Origin: Candidatus Poseidoniaceae archaeon
GTDB taxonomy: Archaea > Thermoplasmatota > Poseidoniia > Poseidoniales > Poseidoniaceae
Direction: 5' to 3'
Assembly (NCBI GenBank): GCA_949373265.1
Contig: CASICT010000016.1
Location: 1-47,428, forward strand
DNA: 47,428 bases
This document shows, in pieces, positions 9,798 through 19,496 of this stretch (its first letter is position 1; each line of letters begins with the position of its first letter). A program made the position numbers and the translations under genes. Under the pieces are notes generated by a model. The model searched no databases. It was not told the DNA's origin and worked only from the letters and a program-made list of their open reading frames with translations.

Positions 9798-11024
9798 ATG
9801 GCGAGTTGCGATGTATTGGTCATAGGAGCCGGCCCAGGAGGCGGTTCCGCTGCTCTACATTCATCACGTGCAGGTCTCAGTACAATGATTGTAGAAGCCG
9901 ACTCCGAAGTAGGAGTGCCAGTGCATTGTGGTGAATGTCTGTCTCAGATGGCGATTGACAACCTTGATCTAGAACTTCCAGAAGATGTCATTGCTTTGGA
10001 TTGTAATGGCATCAGGGTTATTTTTCCTGATGGTACAGCAAAGTTGCTTACCGAGAAAGGATACGTTTTGGAGAAGCATAAATTCGAACAATGGTTGTGT
10101 GATGAAGCGGTTAATGCAGGTGCAAGTCTACACCTTTCACATCGTGTAACTTCGATGGAAAGAGTTTACAATAGCGAAAATAAATTTACCAATTGGAAAA
10201 TCGATGGCCGCGGAAATGAATTTCCAATTGAATGTAAGGCGGTCATAGATGCCTCTGGAGTGACTGGAGCTGCTACAAAATTGCTTGATATGGGCACAGA
10301 TGTTGAGGTAATAGCAGGCTTCCAATATGAGATGACTGATGTCAAAAATGATGGATATTTAGATTTCTATCTCTGGCCGGAGTATTCTCCCCACGGATAT
10401 GTTTGGATGATTCCAAAGAAGGGTGGAAGGGCGAATGTCGGACTAGTTACTACCGACAAAAGAGGTGCGATAAAGTATCTAGATAAATTCGTTGAAGATA
10501 CTTACCTCAAAGGAAAAGAGATACAAAATCCAGAATGGAGGAAGCCAGGAGTTAAGCCAAAGCCGTTCGGAGGAACAATTCCAATTTCTGGCCCAAGGGA
10601 GATCACAACTGGAGACGGATTGATTCTAGTTGGCGATGCTGCAGGATTCACTTCACCTTTGTTTGAAGGTGGCTCGCATCTAGCGCTATGGTCTGGGCGA
10701 GAAGCAGCACAGACCATTTCACTCGCAATTTCTAAGGATGACCTTTCAGACGTAAATATGCAGCCGTATGTGCGAGCATGGAAGAAAAAATTCCCTCCGT
10801 ATCATAAAATATTGAAAGGAAAGACTTCATTGTACGACCTTTCTGATCAAGAACTGTCCAACATGGCACACTGTCTACCTGAGGAACTTGGTTCAATGTC
10901 ACCTTTGGATAAGGTATGGATTGGATTAAAGATCCTAGTGCGTCATCCAATTTTATACACCAAAGGAGTAGTTAGTGTATTACTTTCATTTGGTTATTCT
11001 CGAGCCAAGCATTTTGGTTGGTGA
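9798..11024 (+). CDS. geranylgeranyl reductase family flavoprotein
   Basis: This is an FAD-dependent reductase of isoprenoid double bonds, 408 residues. It has the FAD motif VLVIGAGPGGGSAALH at residues 6-21, the family PVHCGECLS segment near 41-49, and LILVGDAAGFTSPLFEGG near 277-294. In archaea this family saturates the geranylgeranyl chains of membrane ether lipids; some members act on menaquinone side chains or chlorophyll precursors. The ATG at 9798 is chosen over the upstream in-frame start at 9684 because the FAD motif then sits at the usual distance, and the upstream part lies over ubiD. It is divergent from ubiD-ubiA and is followed after 4 bases by ccmF. That context allows a role in quinone saturation as well as in lipids. 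Confidence 0.9.
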   Translation: MASCDVLVIGAGPGGGSAALHSSRAGLSTMIVEADSEVGVPVHCGECLSQMAIDNLDLELPEDVIALDCNGIRVIFPDGTAKLLTEKGYVLEKHKFEQWLCDEAVNAGASLHLSHRVTSMERVYNSENKFTNWKIDGRGNEFPIECKAVIDASGVTGAATKLLDMGTDVEVIAGFQYEMTDVKNDGYLDFYLWPEYSPHGYVWMIPKKGGRANVGLVTTDKRGAIKYLDKFVEDTYLKGKEIQNPEWRKPGVKPKPFGGTIPISGPREITTGDGLILVGDAAGFTSPLFEGGSHLALWSGREAAQTISLAISKDDLSDVNMQPYVRAWKKKFPPYHKILKGKTSLYDLSDQELSNMAHCLPEELGSMSPLDKVWIGLKILVRHPILYTKGVVSVLLSFGYSRAKHFGW

Positions 11025-11028
11025 TTCG

Positions 11029-13341
11029 ATGGAATCACTATTGATGCCTATCGCTGTAGCAACTGCTGCATGGGTCACTTACAAGCCGGATGCTCGTTTT
11101 ACATGGGTTCTAGCTCTACCGTTTCTAATTCTTGCAACTATGTTTACAATGAACTATGATTCTATACACTTGGTTGCATTGTATGGTGGGGAGGAGTTAC
11201 CTCTTCGTTATCGGTTTGCAGCAACTTGGGCTGCACGAGAAGGCCCGATTCTACTTTGGGTTGCATGGATGGCGTTGTTGTCAATAATTTGGCGAAACCC
11301 CCTCTCTGGAGAGAATGAGGAAACTCATCAATTACGATTGCGTTTGATGAATGGGTTTTCCCTTACGTTGTTACTTGTGGCTTGGATTATTCAACCATTC
11401 AAAGCGGTAGAAGGAACGGGACCTTGGCCTGGTCTCAATGAACTTCTGCAAACGGATTTGATGGTAATCCACCCACCATTGATTTTCTTAGCATACTCTC
11501 TTTGCTTGACTCTTACATTTATCGCAATATCCTCTTTGCTTACTAACTGTGACGGAATTAAAGATCGTTTAATTCATGTTGCTCGCCCTTCATTCTTCTT
11601 TGCCACATTGGGTATTGGTTTGGGAGGCCTCTGGGCTTATTTGATACTAGATTGGGGTGGGTATTGGGCTTGGGACCCAGTCGAGACCGGGTCATTACTG
11701 CCGTGGATTTGCCTTGTAGTCTTACTTCATCTAAGAACGAGACCTGGAAAAACAGCAGACCATGTTTGGATTGGTATAGCAATGGCCTCAGGAGCCTTGG
11801 CCCTATTCGCAACCATGGTAACCAGAGCAGGAGGAGTTTGGGCAGTAAGCGTACACACTTTCGTAGTGGATAGCACAGGTTCGCCACCTAGTGATGTATT
11901 TGGCAGAATAGTGGTTCTTCTATCGGATATTAGTGGGATTGAAGTTGTGGTCTATTTACTGGGTTTGATTCAACTAATCGGTATCTTCCTAGCATCTAGG
12001 TTAGGGACTAGTTTCTCTCGATTGTGGCTATTACTACTGCCATTTGTTGCCGTACTAGGCGTGATTGGTGGTGGAGATGTACTCGATGGATTTTCACCTA
12101 CACTATTAGTGATTTTGGGACTTGGTCCTTTTGTAGAATCAGGAATAAGGTCATTACCTAACGGACATGATTGGAAATGGTTTGCGATACCAGCTGTAAT
12201 GGTAGGTTTGAGATTTATTCATGGCATGGTATTATTCGAATTAATTTCACTCTTGTTCGCTTTCGGTTTAATCTTCGAAAAGGAGCGAATCAAAGCATGG
12301 GGTTGGGCTAGTGCAGGAGTCGTTCTTTTCCTCGCAGCGTCATGGTCAGGTATGTTAGAGGTGTGGATGTGCGCTGTAGGAATGACGGCTTTCATTGCAC
12401 CGTGGTTCATTATTTCCGAAGGAGAGGAATCCAAGTTTTCATTCAAAGAAAGAAAGTTCCAACAGAGAATAGCCCTTTGGACACCGGTAGTTTCGGTTGG
12501 TCTATATCTGATTTTGACATTGGTTATTCTTATCTCTAGCATCGATTCAATTCAATTTGCTGCTCATGAGTTGTATGGTGCTCCCTTCATCGCAATGGTG
12601 ATGATTGCCTTGGTTATGTGGAGTATTAGAGACAAGCCTCAACGCGTATTTTTGTTTCTCCTTTCAACCCCTTTGATATTCATATTTTCGTGGTTATTTG
12701 GTAACTCTCTTGGTTATGATTCTTCAGATGTATTGGGAGCGTCATTGACTCGAGGCCAAATTGGTATGGTCGTTTTACTTCCTGCCCTTTTCGCTCTGCC
12801 TGCAACCATTTCATTAATTCGTGAAAATACAGGGAAAAAGCGAGTTTCATTATTTGCTCATGTTATTCATTTAGGATTAGTTCTGTTAGTTATAGGCCAC
12901 ATTATGAGTACCACAATTATTGATAGAGGTACATATTCTCACAGTGTGACCCTTATCAAAGATGAGAAGGTTGAGTGGGGGGGATACGAGTTTGAATTCG
13001 TTGAAGTGGTTACTCAGAGTGAAGGTTTGGAAGTCGGTGACGGATATCTTGGCGCAGTGATTAATGTCTATGACGATGATGAATTAATTGAAACTGTTGA
13101 ACCGGGAGTAATCCGTTTTGACTCGAGATCACGGTCTGAAGTTGACCGTGTAAGTCTATGGCATGGAGATATAGTTTTCATAATGGACGGGACCCAAGCA
13201 CGCTCTTTAATGGAAGGAAGTGACTTGGTCAGAATCATGGTTTATGACCTCCCTGGAATCCACCTTGTTTGGGGTGGTTGGAGCCTTATGTTACTGGCAA
13301 GTCTGGCTATTTGGGCTCCTCGCTCTGACCCAACTGATTGA
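11029..13341 (+). CDS. ccmF: CcmF-type cytochrome c heme lyase
   Basis: CcmF is the multi-spanning core of System I cytochrome c maturation, attaching heme to apocytochrome CXXCH motifs outside the membrane. The 771-residue protein has about 14 or more hydrophobic segments. It carries the tryptophan-rich heme-handling motif WGGYWAWDPVE near residues 208-218, conserved TGPWPGLNELLQ and MVIHPPLIFLAY ahead of it, and TRAGGVWAVSVHTF after it. The extracytoplasmic C-terminal domain is beta-rich (YEFEFVEVV...). The start at 11029 is chosen over 10975 because the latter lies inside the preceding gene; the intergenic spacer is TTCG. It is longer than E. coli CcmF (about 650). Other ccm genes are not in the window. 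Confidence 0.9.
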   Translation: MESLLMPIAVATAAWVTYKPDARFTWVLALPFLILATMFTMNYDSIHLVALYGGEELPLRYRFAATWAAREGPILLWVAWMALLSIIWRNPLSGENEETHQLRLRLMNGFSLTLLLVAWIIQPFKAVEGTGPWPGLNELLQTDLMVIHPPLIFLAYSLCLTLTFIAISSLLTNCDGIKDRLIHVARPSFFFATLGIGLGGLWAYLILDWGGYWAWDPVETGSLLPWICLVVLLHLRTRPGKTADHVWIGIAMASGALALFATMVTRAGGVWAVSVHTFVVDSTGSPPSDVFGRIVVLLSDISGIEVVVYLLGLIQLIGIFLASRLGTSFSRLWLLLLPFVAVLGVIGGGDVLDGFSPTLLVILGLGPFVESGIRSLPNGHDWKWFAIPAVMVGLRFIHGMVLFELISLLFAFGLIFEKERIKAWGWASAGVVLFLAASWSGMLEVWMCAVGMTAFIAPWFIISEGEESKFSFKERKFQQRIALWTPVVSVGLYLILTLVILISSIDSIQFAAHELYGAPFIAMVMIALVMWSIRDKPQRVFLFLLSTPLIFIFSWLFGNSLGYDSSDVLGASLTRGQIGMVVLLPALFALPATISLIRENTGKKRVSLFAHVIHLGLVLLVIGHIMSTTIIDRGTYSHSVTLIKDEKVEWGGYEFEFVEVVTQSEGLEVGDGYLGAVINVYDDDELIETVEPGVIRFDSRSRSEVDRVSLWHGDIVFIMDGTQARSLMEGSDLVRIMVYDLPGIHLVWGGWSLMLLASLAIWAPRSDPTD

Positions 13342-13366
13342 AATAGGGATGGTTTGTCGCCGGAAT

Positions 13367-13381
13367 GCCCCCATTGGGGGC
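13367..13381 (+). promoter_or_regulatory. short GC hairpin upstream of the FKBP gene
   Basis: GCCCCC, loop ATT, then GGGGGC form a perfect 6-bp stem in the 55-base gap between ccmF and the FKBP gene. An AGGTGA ribosome-binding site follows at 13385-13390, before the ATG at 13397. No U-tract follows, so it is not a typical terminator. Its build resembles the hairpins at 9779 and 39382. Confidence 0.4.
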
Positions 13382-13396
13382 GATAGGTGATTTACT

Positions 13397-14146
13397 ATGG
13401 AAGAAGGAACTATTGTTCATGTTGAGTACGATTTGTACAACGCAGAGTCCGGAGATTTAATTGAAACAACTCGAGAAGATGTTGCTAAGGAGCATGATTT
13501 ACACCAAGAAGGGCGTACATACACGCCTTTGGTTTGTGTTGTCGGCTCTGGAAATCTGATTGCAGGATTCGAAGCTAGCCTACTTGAAGCAGAAGCAGAT
13601 AAGGATATTTCTTTGGAAATTCCACCTGTAGATGCATACGGTGAAAAAGACCCAGCCCAGATTGAAACTATTTCAATCGACAAACTCCTTCGACACGTAC
13701 GTGACCCAAAGTCACTCTACATCGGTGGACCGGTACAGGTAGAAGGCCGCCAAGGAACTCTATCTTATCTGGCAGCAGGCCGTGCACGTATCGATTACAA
13801 CCATCCTATGTCTGGTCGTTCTCTAAAGTATGATTACAAGATTGTAAAGGTCATAGAAGGTAAGGAAGAGAAAGTAACTGCTCTACTTGAGGCTAATACG
13901 GGACATGAAGGATTCGAAGTCTCCTTTGACGGCGATGACATTTCAGTTATCGTTCCACAGACTATGCTTTTCGATACTAACGCAGCAATGCAGAAGTTCC
14001 GCCTAGTAACAGTTCTAAGAGATGCAGTCGAAGCAGGCAAGGTATCATTCGTAGAAGTTCACGAACCTCGTGTTGCTACAGAAGAATCAGAAGAGGAAGA
14101 ACATGTTCACGATGAAAATAGTGGCCATGATCTTGAAGAAGAGTGA
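13397..14146 (+). CDS. FKBP-type peptidyl-prolyl isomerase (archaeal long form, SlyD-like)
   Basis: This is a folding helper that accelerates proline cis/trans isomerisation. The 249-residue protein starts MEEGTIVHVEYDLYNAESG, followed by PLVCVVGSGNLIAGFEASLL, which is the FKBP core with the conserved G.G..I.GFE. The flap (insert-in-flap) region EIPPVDAYGEKDP is the acidic P..AYG motif typical of SlyD and archaeal FKBPs. A C-terminal domain of about 90 residues follows, ending in an acidic, His-containing tail (EESEEEEHVHDENSGH) that could bind metal. No signal peptide is present, so it is cytoplasmic. The ribosome-binding site is AGGTGA. It is downstream of ccmF on the same strand, but a functional link is not evident. 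Confidence 0.93.
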   Translation: MEEGTIVHVEYDLYNAESGDLIETTREDVAKEHDLHQEGRTYTPLVCVVGSGNLIAGFEASLLEAEADKDISLEIPPVDAYGEKDPAQIETISIDKLLRHVRDPKSLYIGGPVQVEGRQGTLSYLAAGRARIDYNHPMSGRSLKYDYKIVKVIEGKEEKVTALLEANTGHEGFEVSFDGDDISVIVPQTMLFDTNAAMQKFRLVTVLRDAVEAGKVSFVEVHEPRVATEESEEEEHVHDENSGHDLEEE

Positions 14147-14193
14147 TCCATTACGGGTAACTATCATCACCTGAATCAGACTGAGGCAGTTTT

Positions 14194-15471
14194 ATGCAAG
14201 ATACTGAGTTCTCCAAAGGGGAGCAAAACATTCTTACATTATTTGGTCTAATCGCAGTGGTCATTATTGCTGGATTGATATTCACTCCGCAAATATTCTG
14301 GGATGATTTCATCAAAGTTTTCATCTGGGACCCTATTGTAAAGGATGCAGGAACAAGTGGTGACGCTGGATATTCGCTTGTCAATACTTTTGTTTACATC
14401 TTGACAATGGTTGCTGCAGTAGTTATTCTTCAGGCATTTTTCCGCAAGTGGAGATTACCAGTAGGTGACAGAATGGTCTGGGCATTAATGTCCTGGGTAG
14501 TACTTGCTCCAGTGCTTAGAGTGATGGAGGATGCAGATTATTTTGCTGAAGGCGTGGATGTACTATTCATTTCACCCCTGATTCATATCCATTTGGCTTT
14601 GTGGTTAGTCATTTCAGCAATTATTGGTCATATTGGTCGTAAGAATCACATATCGATGTTTACAATGCTATTATTTGCATATATCGCATTCACTGGATTA
14701 TTGGTATTACCTAACGTCCACGTTCATGATACTGGACATTTCTGGATACTAAGTGGTTCAATTGCAGGCTCAGTAATGATTGCAGTTACTCTTCACAATA
14801 CGTGGGATTGGGAGGCAGTTCCTCGGGCTATGTTTGCCTTCGCAATTGGATTGATAACAATGGGGCTTGGTCACTGGGCCCAATTGGTTTCCACGCCATG
14901 GGTTCAAGACAGCGGTTTACTGCCACGTGATAATGAAGCGTTGTGGCCGGTTCTTGTCGTGATTGGAATTCCGCTATTGATTACATGGGCGGTATGGCGC
15001 AAAGGGGTAGAAGACCTTGCACAATTACGTTTAACAGGGAATGAAGTTGGCTTGATACCAGATGGTATGACACTAACAGAGTGGGAGAGTGAAGACCGTT
15101 CAAGTCACCCAGTTGAGATGTTATCCCCGCGTGGAATACTAGCGACACCTTTGGTTGCAGGTATGTTGTTTGGACAGTTATGTGATGGATTGGCCACCAT
15201 GGTTGGAATCGATTGGTTCAATTATTCAGAGAAGCATCCAGTATCGGATGCTGTAATTCAGTTTGGAGATAACCTAGATATTCTTGGTGAAGGCGCATGG
15301 CTTTTCTTTTTGGTCAAGGCCTCTATCGTCACTCTAATCATTTGGATGTTCTCTCAAATGCGTATTGAAAGCAGACAACAACATTTGCGTATTCTAATCG
15401 TGTTAGCAGTAATGATTGTAGGTATGGCTCCAGGATTACGCGATATAGGCCGCTTAGTGCTGGGCGTATAA
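14194..15471 (+). CDS. DUF63 family multi-pass membrane protein
   Basis: This is an archaea-specific membrane family of unknown function. The 425-residue protein has about ten hydrophobic segments. Family-type features are the N-terminal WDPIVKDAG followed by YSLVNTFVYILTM, then VLAPVLRVMEDADYF, where the R.MEDA.YF motif is characteristic, and a second similar half (GDGLATMVGIDWF around residue 330). The C-terminus is AVMIVGMAPGLRD.. within the last segment. A TGAGG ribosome-binding site precedes the ATG. It is 47 bases after the FKBP gene and 50 bases before the MCC operon, so it may end the upstream unit. No biochemical role can be read from the sequence. Confidence 0.85.
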   Translation: MQDTEFSKGEQNILTLFGLIAVVIIAGLIFTPQIFWDDFIKVFIWDPIVKDAGTSGDAGYSLVNTFVYILTMVAAVVILQAFFRKWRLPVGDRMVWALMSWVVLAPVLRVMEDADYFAEGVDVLFISPLIHIHLALWLVISAIIGHIGRKNHISMFTMLLFAYIAFTGLLVLPNVHVHDTGHFWILSGSIAGSVMIAVTLHNTWDWEAVPRAMFAFAIGLITMGLGHWAQLVSTPWVQDSGLLPRDNEALWPVLVVIGIPLLITWAVWRKGVEDLAQLRLTGNEVGLIPDGMTLTEWESEDRSSHPVEMLSPRGILATPLVAGMLFGQLCDGLATMVGIDWFNYSEKHPVSDAVIQFGDNLDILGEGAWLFFLVKASIVTLIIWMFSQMRIESRQQHLRILIVLAVMIVGMAPGLRDIGRLVLGV

Positions 15472-15521
15472 GCGGTTGATTCAAGTCGAACCCTATCTTC
15501 GCTCAAGATGGAGGGGCAGTC

Positions 15522-17132
15522 ATGGATAGGTTAGCAACACGCGTCAACCGAGCTGACCCCGACTTTCAATCTCGTCGTAATCACAACCAAGATTTGATTG
15601 CTACACTACGTGAAAGATTACAATTTGTCAGTAAAGGAGGCGGTGAAAAATACGTCGACAGACACCGAAGCCGTGGTAAATTATTGGCTCGAGAAAGAAT
15701 CGAGAAAATCATAGATCCGGGTACAGCATTCCTTGAATTATCACCACTGGCCGCTTACGAATTGTATGATGGCCGAGCAAATAGTGCAGGAATTGTAACT
15801 GGAGTGGGCATGATTCACGGGCGTGAGTGCTTATTTGTCGCTAATGATGCTACAGTCAAGGGTGGGTCATACTACCCTATGACCGTCAAGAAGCACATTC
15901 GTGCTCAAACGGTTGCACATGAGAATAACCTTCCTTGTATCTACCTGGTGGATTCAGGTGGTGCGTTCCTTCCAATGCAAGACGAAGTGTTCCCTGATAT
16001 CGGCCACTTCGGGCGAATTTTCCGTAACCAAGCCCGAATGTCAGGAGATGGCATCCCGCAAGTTGCTGCTGTATTGGGCAGTTGTACTGCTGGAGGGGCT
16101 TATGTTCCGGCGATGAGTGACGAATCAATTATTGTCAAAGGAAATGGAACCATTTTCCTTGCCGGCCCACCTCTAGTGAAAGCAGCCACCGGTGAAGTGG
16201 TAACGGCCGAAGAACTCGGTGGTGCTGATGTTCACACCGCCCAAAGCGGTGTTGCCGACCATTTTGCTGAAGATGAACCAGAAGCATTGCGTATGGTTCG
16301 TAATGTTGTAGAGAATTTAGGCTCTAGGGAGTTAGCACCTTTTGATAGAACCGAGCCAGAGGAGCCATTCCATGATGTTGAAGATTTACTTGGGCTAATT
16401 CCATCTGATAATAGGACACCTGTCGATATCAAAGAGATAATCGGTAGAATTGTTGATGGCAGTCGTTTCCATGAATTCAAATCCCGTTACGGCCAAACTC
16501 TGGTGTGTGGTTTTGCTCACATACACGGCTACAAAGTAGGAATCGTTGCAAATAATGGAATCCTCTTTTCAGAATCATCTCTCAAGGGTGCACATTTCGT
16601 AGAATTATGTGGTCAAAGAGGTATACCACTAATCTTCCTTCAAAATATTACTGGGTTCATGGTTGGTAAAGCATACGAGGCAGGAGGCATTGCAAAGGAT
16701 GGCGCGAAACTTGTCACAGCGGTATCATGCGTTAATGTGCCTAAGTTCACAGTTATCATCGGGGGTTCACATGGCGCTGGAAACTACGGAATGTGTGGTC
16801 GTGCATACGACCCTAGATTCCTCTTCATGTGGCCAAATAGCCGCATCTCGGTAATGGGTGGCCCACAAGCTGCAGATGTTCTAACCACGGTCAAACAAGA
16901 TCAAAGGGCGAGAGAGGGTAAGCCGTTGATGGAAGGCGACGAACTCGAATCTTTCCGTTCTCCTATTCTCGATAAATATGAAACTGAAGGTAGCCCATAT
17001 TACTCTACAGCCAGGATTTGGGATGATGGAATTATCGACCCTAGAGATACTAGAGATGTACTTGGATTATGTATCTCGGCAAGTCAAAATGCTAAATTGC
17101 CAGATGACCGATTTGGCGTATTTAGAATGTAA
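15522..17132 (+). CDS. mccB: methylcrotonyl-CoA carboxylase, carboxyltransferase subunit
   Basis: This subunit carries out the carboxyl transfer from biotin to 3-methylcrotonyl-CoA in leucine degradation. It has 536 residues, the usual MCC beta length, and matches MCC more closely than propionyl-CoA carboxylase: [70 protein letters not shown] and [15 protein letters not shown]. The second crotonase-fold half carries [39 protein letters not shown] and [21 protein letters not shown] strong GAGGGGC ribosome-binding site lies 6 bases before the ATG. It opens a four-gene operon containing the hydratase and biotin subunits of the same pathway, which supports the substrate call. Acyl-CoA breadth cannot be excluded. 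Confidence 0.93.
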   Translation: MDRLATRVNRADPDFQSRRNHNQDLIATLRERLQFVSKGGGEKYVDRHRSRGKLLARERIEKIIDPGTAFLELSPLAAYELYDGRANSAGIVTGVGMIHGRECLFVANDATVKGGSYYPMTVKKHIRAQTVAHENNLPCIYLVDSGGAFLPMQDEVFPDIGHFGRIFRNQARMSGDGIPQVAAVLGSCTAGGAYVPAMSDESIIVKGNGTIFLAGPPLVKAATGEVVTAEELGGADVHTAQSGVADHFAEDEPEALRMVRNVVENLGSRELAPFDRTEPEEPFHDVEDLLGLIPSDNRTPVDIKEIIGRIVDGSRFHEFKSRYGQTLVCGFAHIHGYKVGIVANNGILFSESSLKGAHFVELCGQRGIPLIFLQNITGFMVGKAYEAGGIAKDGAKLVTAVSCVNVPKFTVIIGGSHGAGNYGMCGRAYDPRFLFMWPNSRISVMGGPQAADVLTTVKQDQRAREGKPLMEGDELESFRSPILDKYETEGSPYYSTARIWDDGIIDPRDTRDVLGLCISASQNAKLPDDRFGVFRM

Positions 17133-17167
17133 TTGAAATTTTAATTTTTGCAATTGGAGGATTAGAT

Positions 17168-18004
17168 ATGAAAAATCAACCCGCAACTTCACTTATCCAA
17201 TTGGAAATAGATGGGTGCATTGCTCATGTAAGTTTGGCTCGTTCAGACAAATACAATGCCCTTAATGTGCAGATGATAACCGAGTTGATTGAGGTATTTT
17301 CTTGGACTGCTGAAAACTCAGTTGGGATGAGAGGAGTCTTGGAATCCGATGACGGAATACCCTATCTTAGAGTGCTAACTCTTTCGGGACAAGGCAAGCA
17401 TTTCTGTGCAGGTGCCGATATCAACATGATGAGAGATGCTGGTGCAAATTCTCCTGAAGATAACCGAAGAGATTCAGAAAGACTTGACTCATTATTCAAT
17501 GGTCTTTGGTCACATCCTTGTTTCACTATTGGCATGATTCAAGGAGTTGCGTTAGGAGGGGGTGCTGGATTGATAGCATGTCTTGACCATGTGATTTGTG
17601 AATCAGGAGTCAAAATTGCACTTTCAGAAGGTAAGTTGGGGATACTTCCTGCTGTAATTGGACCCTATGTTTATCGCAGAATGGGCAGCGCTAATTTCCG
17701 CCGTCATGCAATGTTGGCGGGACGGATGAATACAACCGAGGCTTTACGCATTGGAATGATCGATGCTGTTGACGATAAACTAGATTCCAACGAGATAATT
17801 TCCGAAGTGCTTTCAACAGGTCCCTGTGCAGTTACAGCAGCAAAAGAATTGTCATTAGGATTTGACAGATGGAATGGTGATGACGAATCTTTACGTTTGT
17901 GGACTCTTGACTTTACTAGTAGGATGCGAGGAAGTGAAGAAGGCCAAGAAGGCCTATCCTCTTTCCTAGAGAAGCGCAATGCCAATTGGAAACCCGAGGA
18001 GTGA
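17168..18004 (+). CDS. enoyl-CoA hydratase family protein, probable methylglutaconyl-CoA hydratase
   Basis: This is a crotonase-superfamily protein of 278 residues. It shows the oxyanion-hole segments GKHFCAGADINMM (about residues 76-88) and GVALGGGAGLIACLDHV (about 125-141). SEGKLGILPAVIGPYV (about 154-169) contains the usual catalytic glutamate position. A short extra loop (VGMRGVLESDDGIPYLR) precedes the first motif. It sits between the two halves of methylcrotonyl-CoA carboxylase, so its likely reaction is hydration of 3-methylglutaconyl-CoA to HMG-CoA, the next step of leucine degradation. This is inferred from context; the sequence alone says only enoyl-CoA hydratase/isomerase. A GGAGGATT ribosome-binding site is present, and the stop is followed after 4 bases by the biotin carboxylase gene. 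Confidence 0.88.
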   Translation: MKNQPATSLIQLEIDGCIAHVSLARSDKYNALNVQMITELIEVFSWTAENSVGMRGVLESDDGIPYLRVLTLSGQGKHFCAGADINMMRDAGANSPEDNRRDSERLDSLFNGLWSHPCFTIGMIQGVALGGGAGLIACLDHVICESGVKIALSEGKLGILPAVIGPYVYRRMGSANFRRHAMLAGRMNTTEALRIGMIDAVDDKLDSNEIISEVLSTGPCAVTAAKELSLGFDRWNGDDESLRLWTLDFTSRMRGSEEGQEGLSSFLEKRNANWKPEE

Positions 18005-18008
18005 TTCG

Positions 18009-19496
18009 ATGCTCAAACGCACTCTTGTCGCAAACCGCGGTGAGATTGCATGCCGGATTTTGCGAGCTTGTAAAGAAGCAAGTATCGATGGAATCGCGGT
18101 ATATGCCGAAAATGATGCGGGTTCATTATTCACCGAAATTGCCGATTTGGCAATTCAACTAGAAGGCGAAGGACTTAGTGAGACTTATCTAAATCAAAAA
18201 CAAATAATCGATATTGCAATCGCCAATGATTGTGATTCAGTTCATCCGGGGTTCGGCTTTCTTTCAGAGAGGGCGGATTTTGCTCAGGCGGTCATGGATG
18301 CTGGATTGATTTGGGTCGGGCCCTCTCCTGCTGCAATCACTAAGATGGGTGATAAGATGACCGCTCGTATTACAATGAAGGCAGCAGGCGTTCCTGTAAT
18401 TCCAGGCGTAGAAGTCGATGGTGGATTGGAAGAAGTTCTAGCAGTTGCACCATCGGTTGGTTACCCTCTATTGCTCAAAGCCACCGCAGGAGGCGGGGGT
18501 AAAGGTATGCGTGCAGTCCACGATGAGGCAGACCTTGAAAGTGAAGCAAAAGCGGCTATGAGGGAGGCTTTGAATGCCTTTGGGGATGACAGAGTCTATG
18601 TCGAGAGGTTATTGACAGGCAGTAGACACATAGAGATTCAAATTCTTGCAGACAAGTATGGGCGCACCATTCACTTAGGAGAGCGCGAATGTAGTATTCA
18701 GAGAAGACATCAGAAAGTGTTCGAGGAATCTCCAAGTGTAGCATTGGATGCACAATTACGTGAGGCCATGGGTGAAGCTGCGTGTGCAGCGGCAGCGGCG
18801 GTCAATTATGAAGGGGCGGGAACTGTTGAATTTCTTGTCACTCCTAAAGGTGAATTCTTCTTTTTGGAAATGAATACTCGTATTCAAGTTGAACATCCGG
18901 TGACTGAGATGGTTACTGGGGTTGACTTGGTAAGAGAACAATTGAGAATTGCTGGCGGAGAGCCGATGAGTTGTGGGCCACTAAGCATGAGGGGACATGC
19001 TATTGAAGTACGTCTTTATGCTGAAGACCCATCAAATAATTTCTTACCCGCTATCGGCCAATTAAAGCGTTTCATCGCCCCTAGTGGTCCAGGAGTCCGG
19101 CTTGACACAGGGGTCCGGGAAGGAGACTTTGTTACTCCAAATTACGACCCGATGTTGGCCAAATTAATTGTCTGGGCCCCTTCGAGAGAAGAAGCCCTTC
19201 AGAGGATGGGCATAGCATTGGATGAGTTTGTTGTTTTAGGCTGTACGACCAATCTCAGATTCTTAAGAGAATTATGTGACCATCCAGATGTTGTAGATGG
19301 CTGGACTACCACCGATATGATTGAACGCCTATGGCCGAATGGTTGGAAACCTAATATCGGTTCGGAAATAGAGGATGCAGGGTTATTGGTCGCTGCAGCA
19401 TGCCAATCTACTAATCATGGTAATTCTGTATATTCTGAAACTAATATCTCAAAGATGCCATCTCCGTTTTCTACGATTAAGAGGGGGCTTCCTTGA
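18009..19496 (+). CDS. mccA: biotin carboxylase subunit of methylcrotonyl-CoA carboxylase
   Basis: This subunit carboxylates the carrier biotin with ATP and bicarbonate. It has 495 residues: biotin carboxylase N-domain from MLKRTLVANRGEIACRILR, the DSVHPGFGFLSERADFA segment, ATP-grasp glycine loop KATAGGGGKGMRAV near residues 155-168, ECSIQRRHQKV, EMNTRIQVEHPVTEM near 289-303 with its catalytic arginine, and C-domain RLYAEDPSNNFLPA. The start at 18009 is preferred to 17979 because the latter overlaps the hydratase and adds unrelated residues. It stops after about 50 residues of linker and lacks the biotin attachment domain found in fused bacterial and mitochondrial MCC alpha. That domain is the next gene, overlapping in TGATG. 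Confidence 0.93.
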   Translation: MLKRTLVANRGEIACRILRACKEASIDGIAVYAENDAGSLFTEIADLAIQLEGEGLSETYLNQKQIIDIAIANDCDSVHPGFGFLSERADFAQAVMDAGLIWVGPSPAAITKMGDKMTARITMKAAGVPVIPGVEVDGGLEEVLAVAPSVGYPLLLKATAGGGGKGMRAVHDEADLESEAKAAMREALNAFGDDRVYVERLLTGSRHIEIQILADKYGRTIHLGERECSIQRRHQKVFEESPSVALDAQLREAMGEAACAAAAAVNYEGAGTVEFLVTPKGEFFFLEMNTRIQVEHPVTEMVTGVDLVREQLRIAGGEPMSCGPLSMRGHAIEVRLYAEDPSNNFLPAIGQLKRFIAPSGPGVRLDTGVREGDFVTPNYDPMLAKLIVWAPSREEALQRMGIALDEFVVLGCTTNLRFLRELCDHPDVVDGWTTTDMIERLWPNGWKPNIGSEIEDAGLLVAAACQSTNHGNSVYSETNISKMPSPFSTIKRGLP

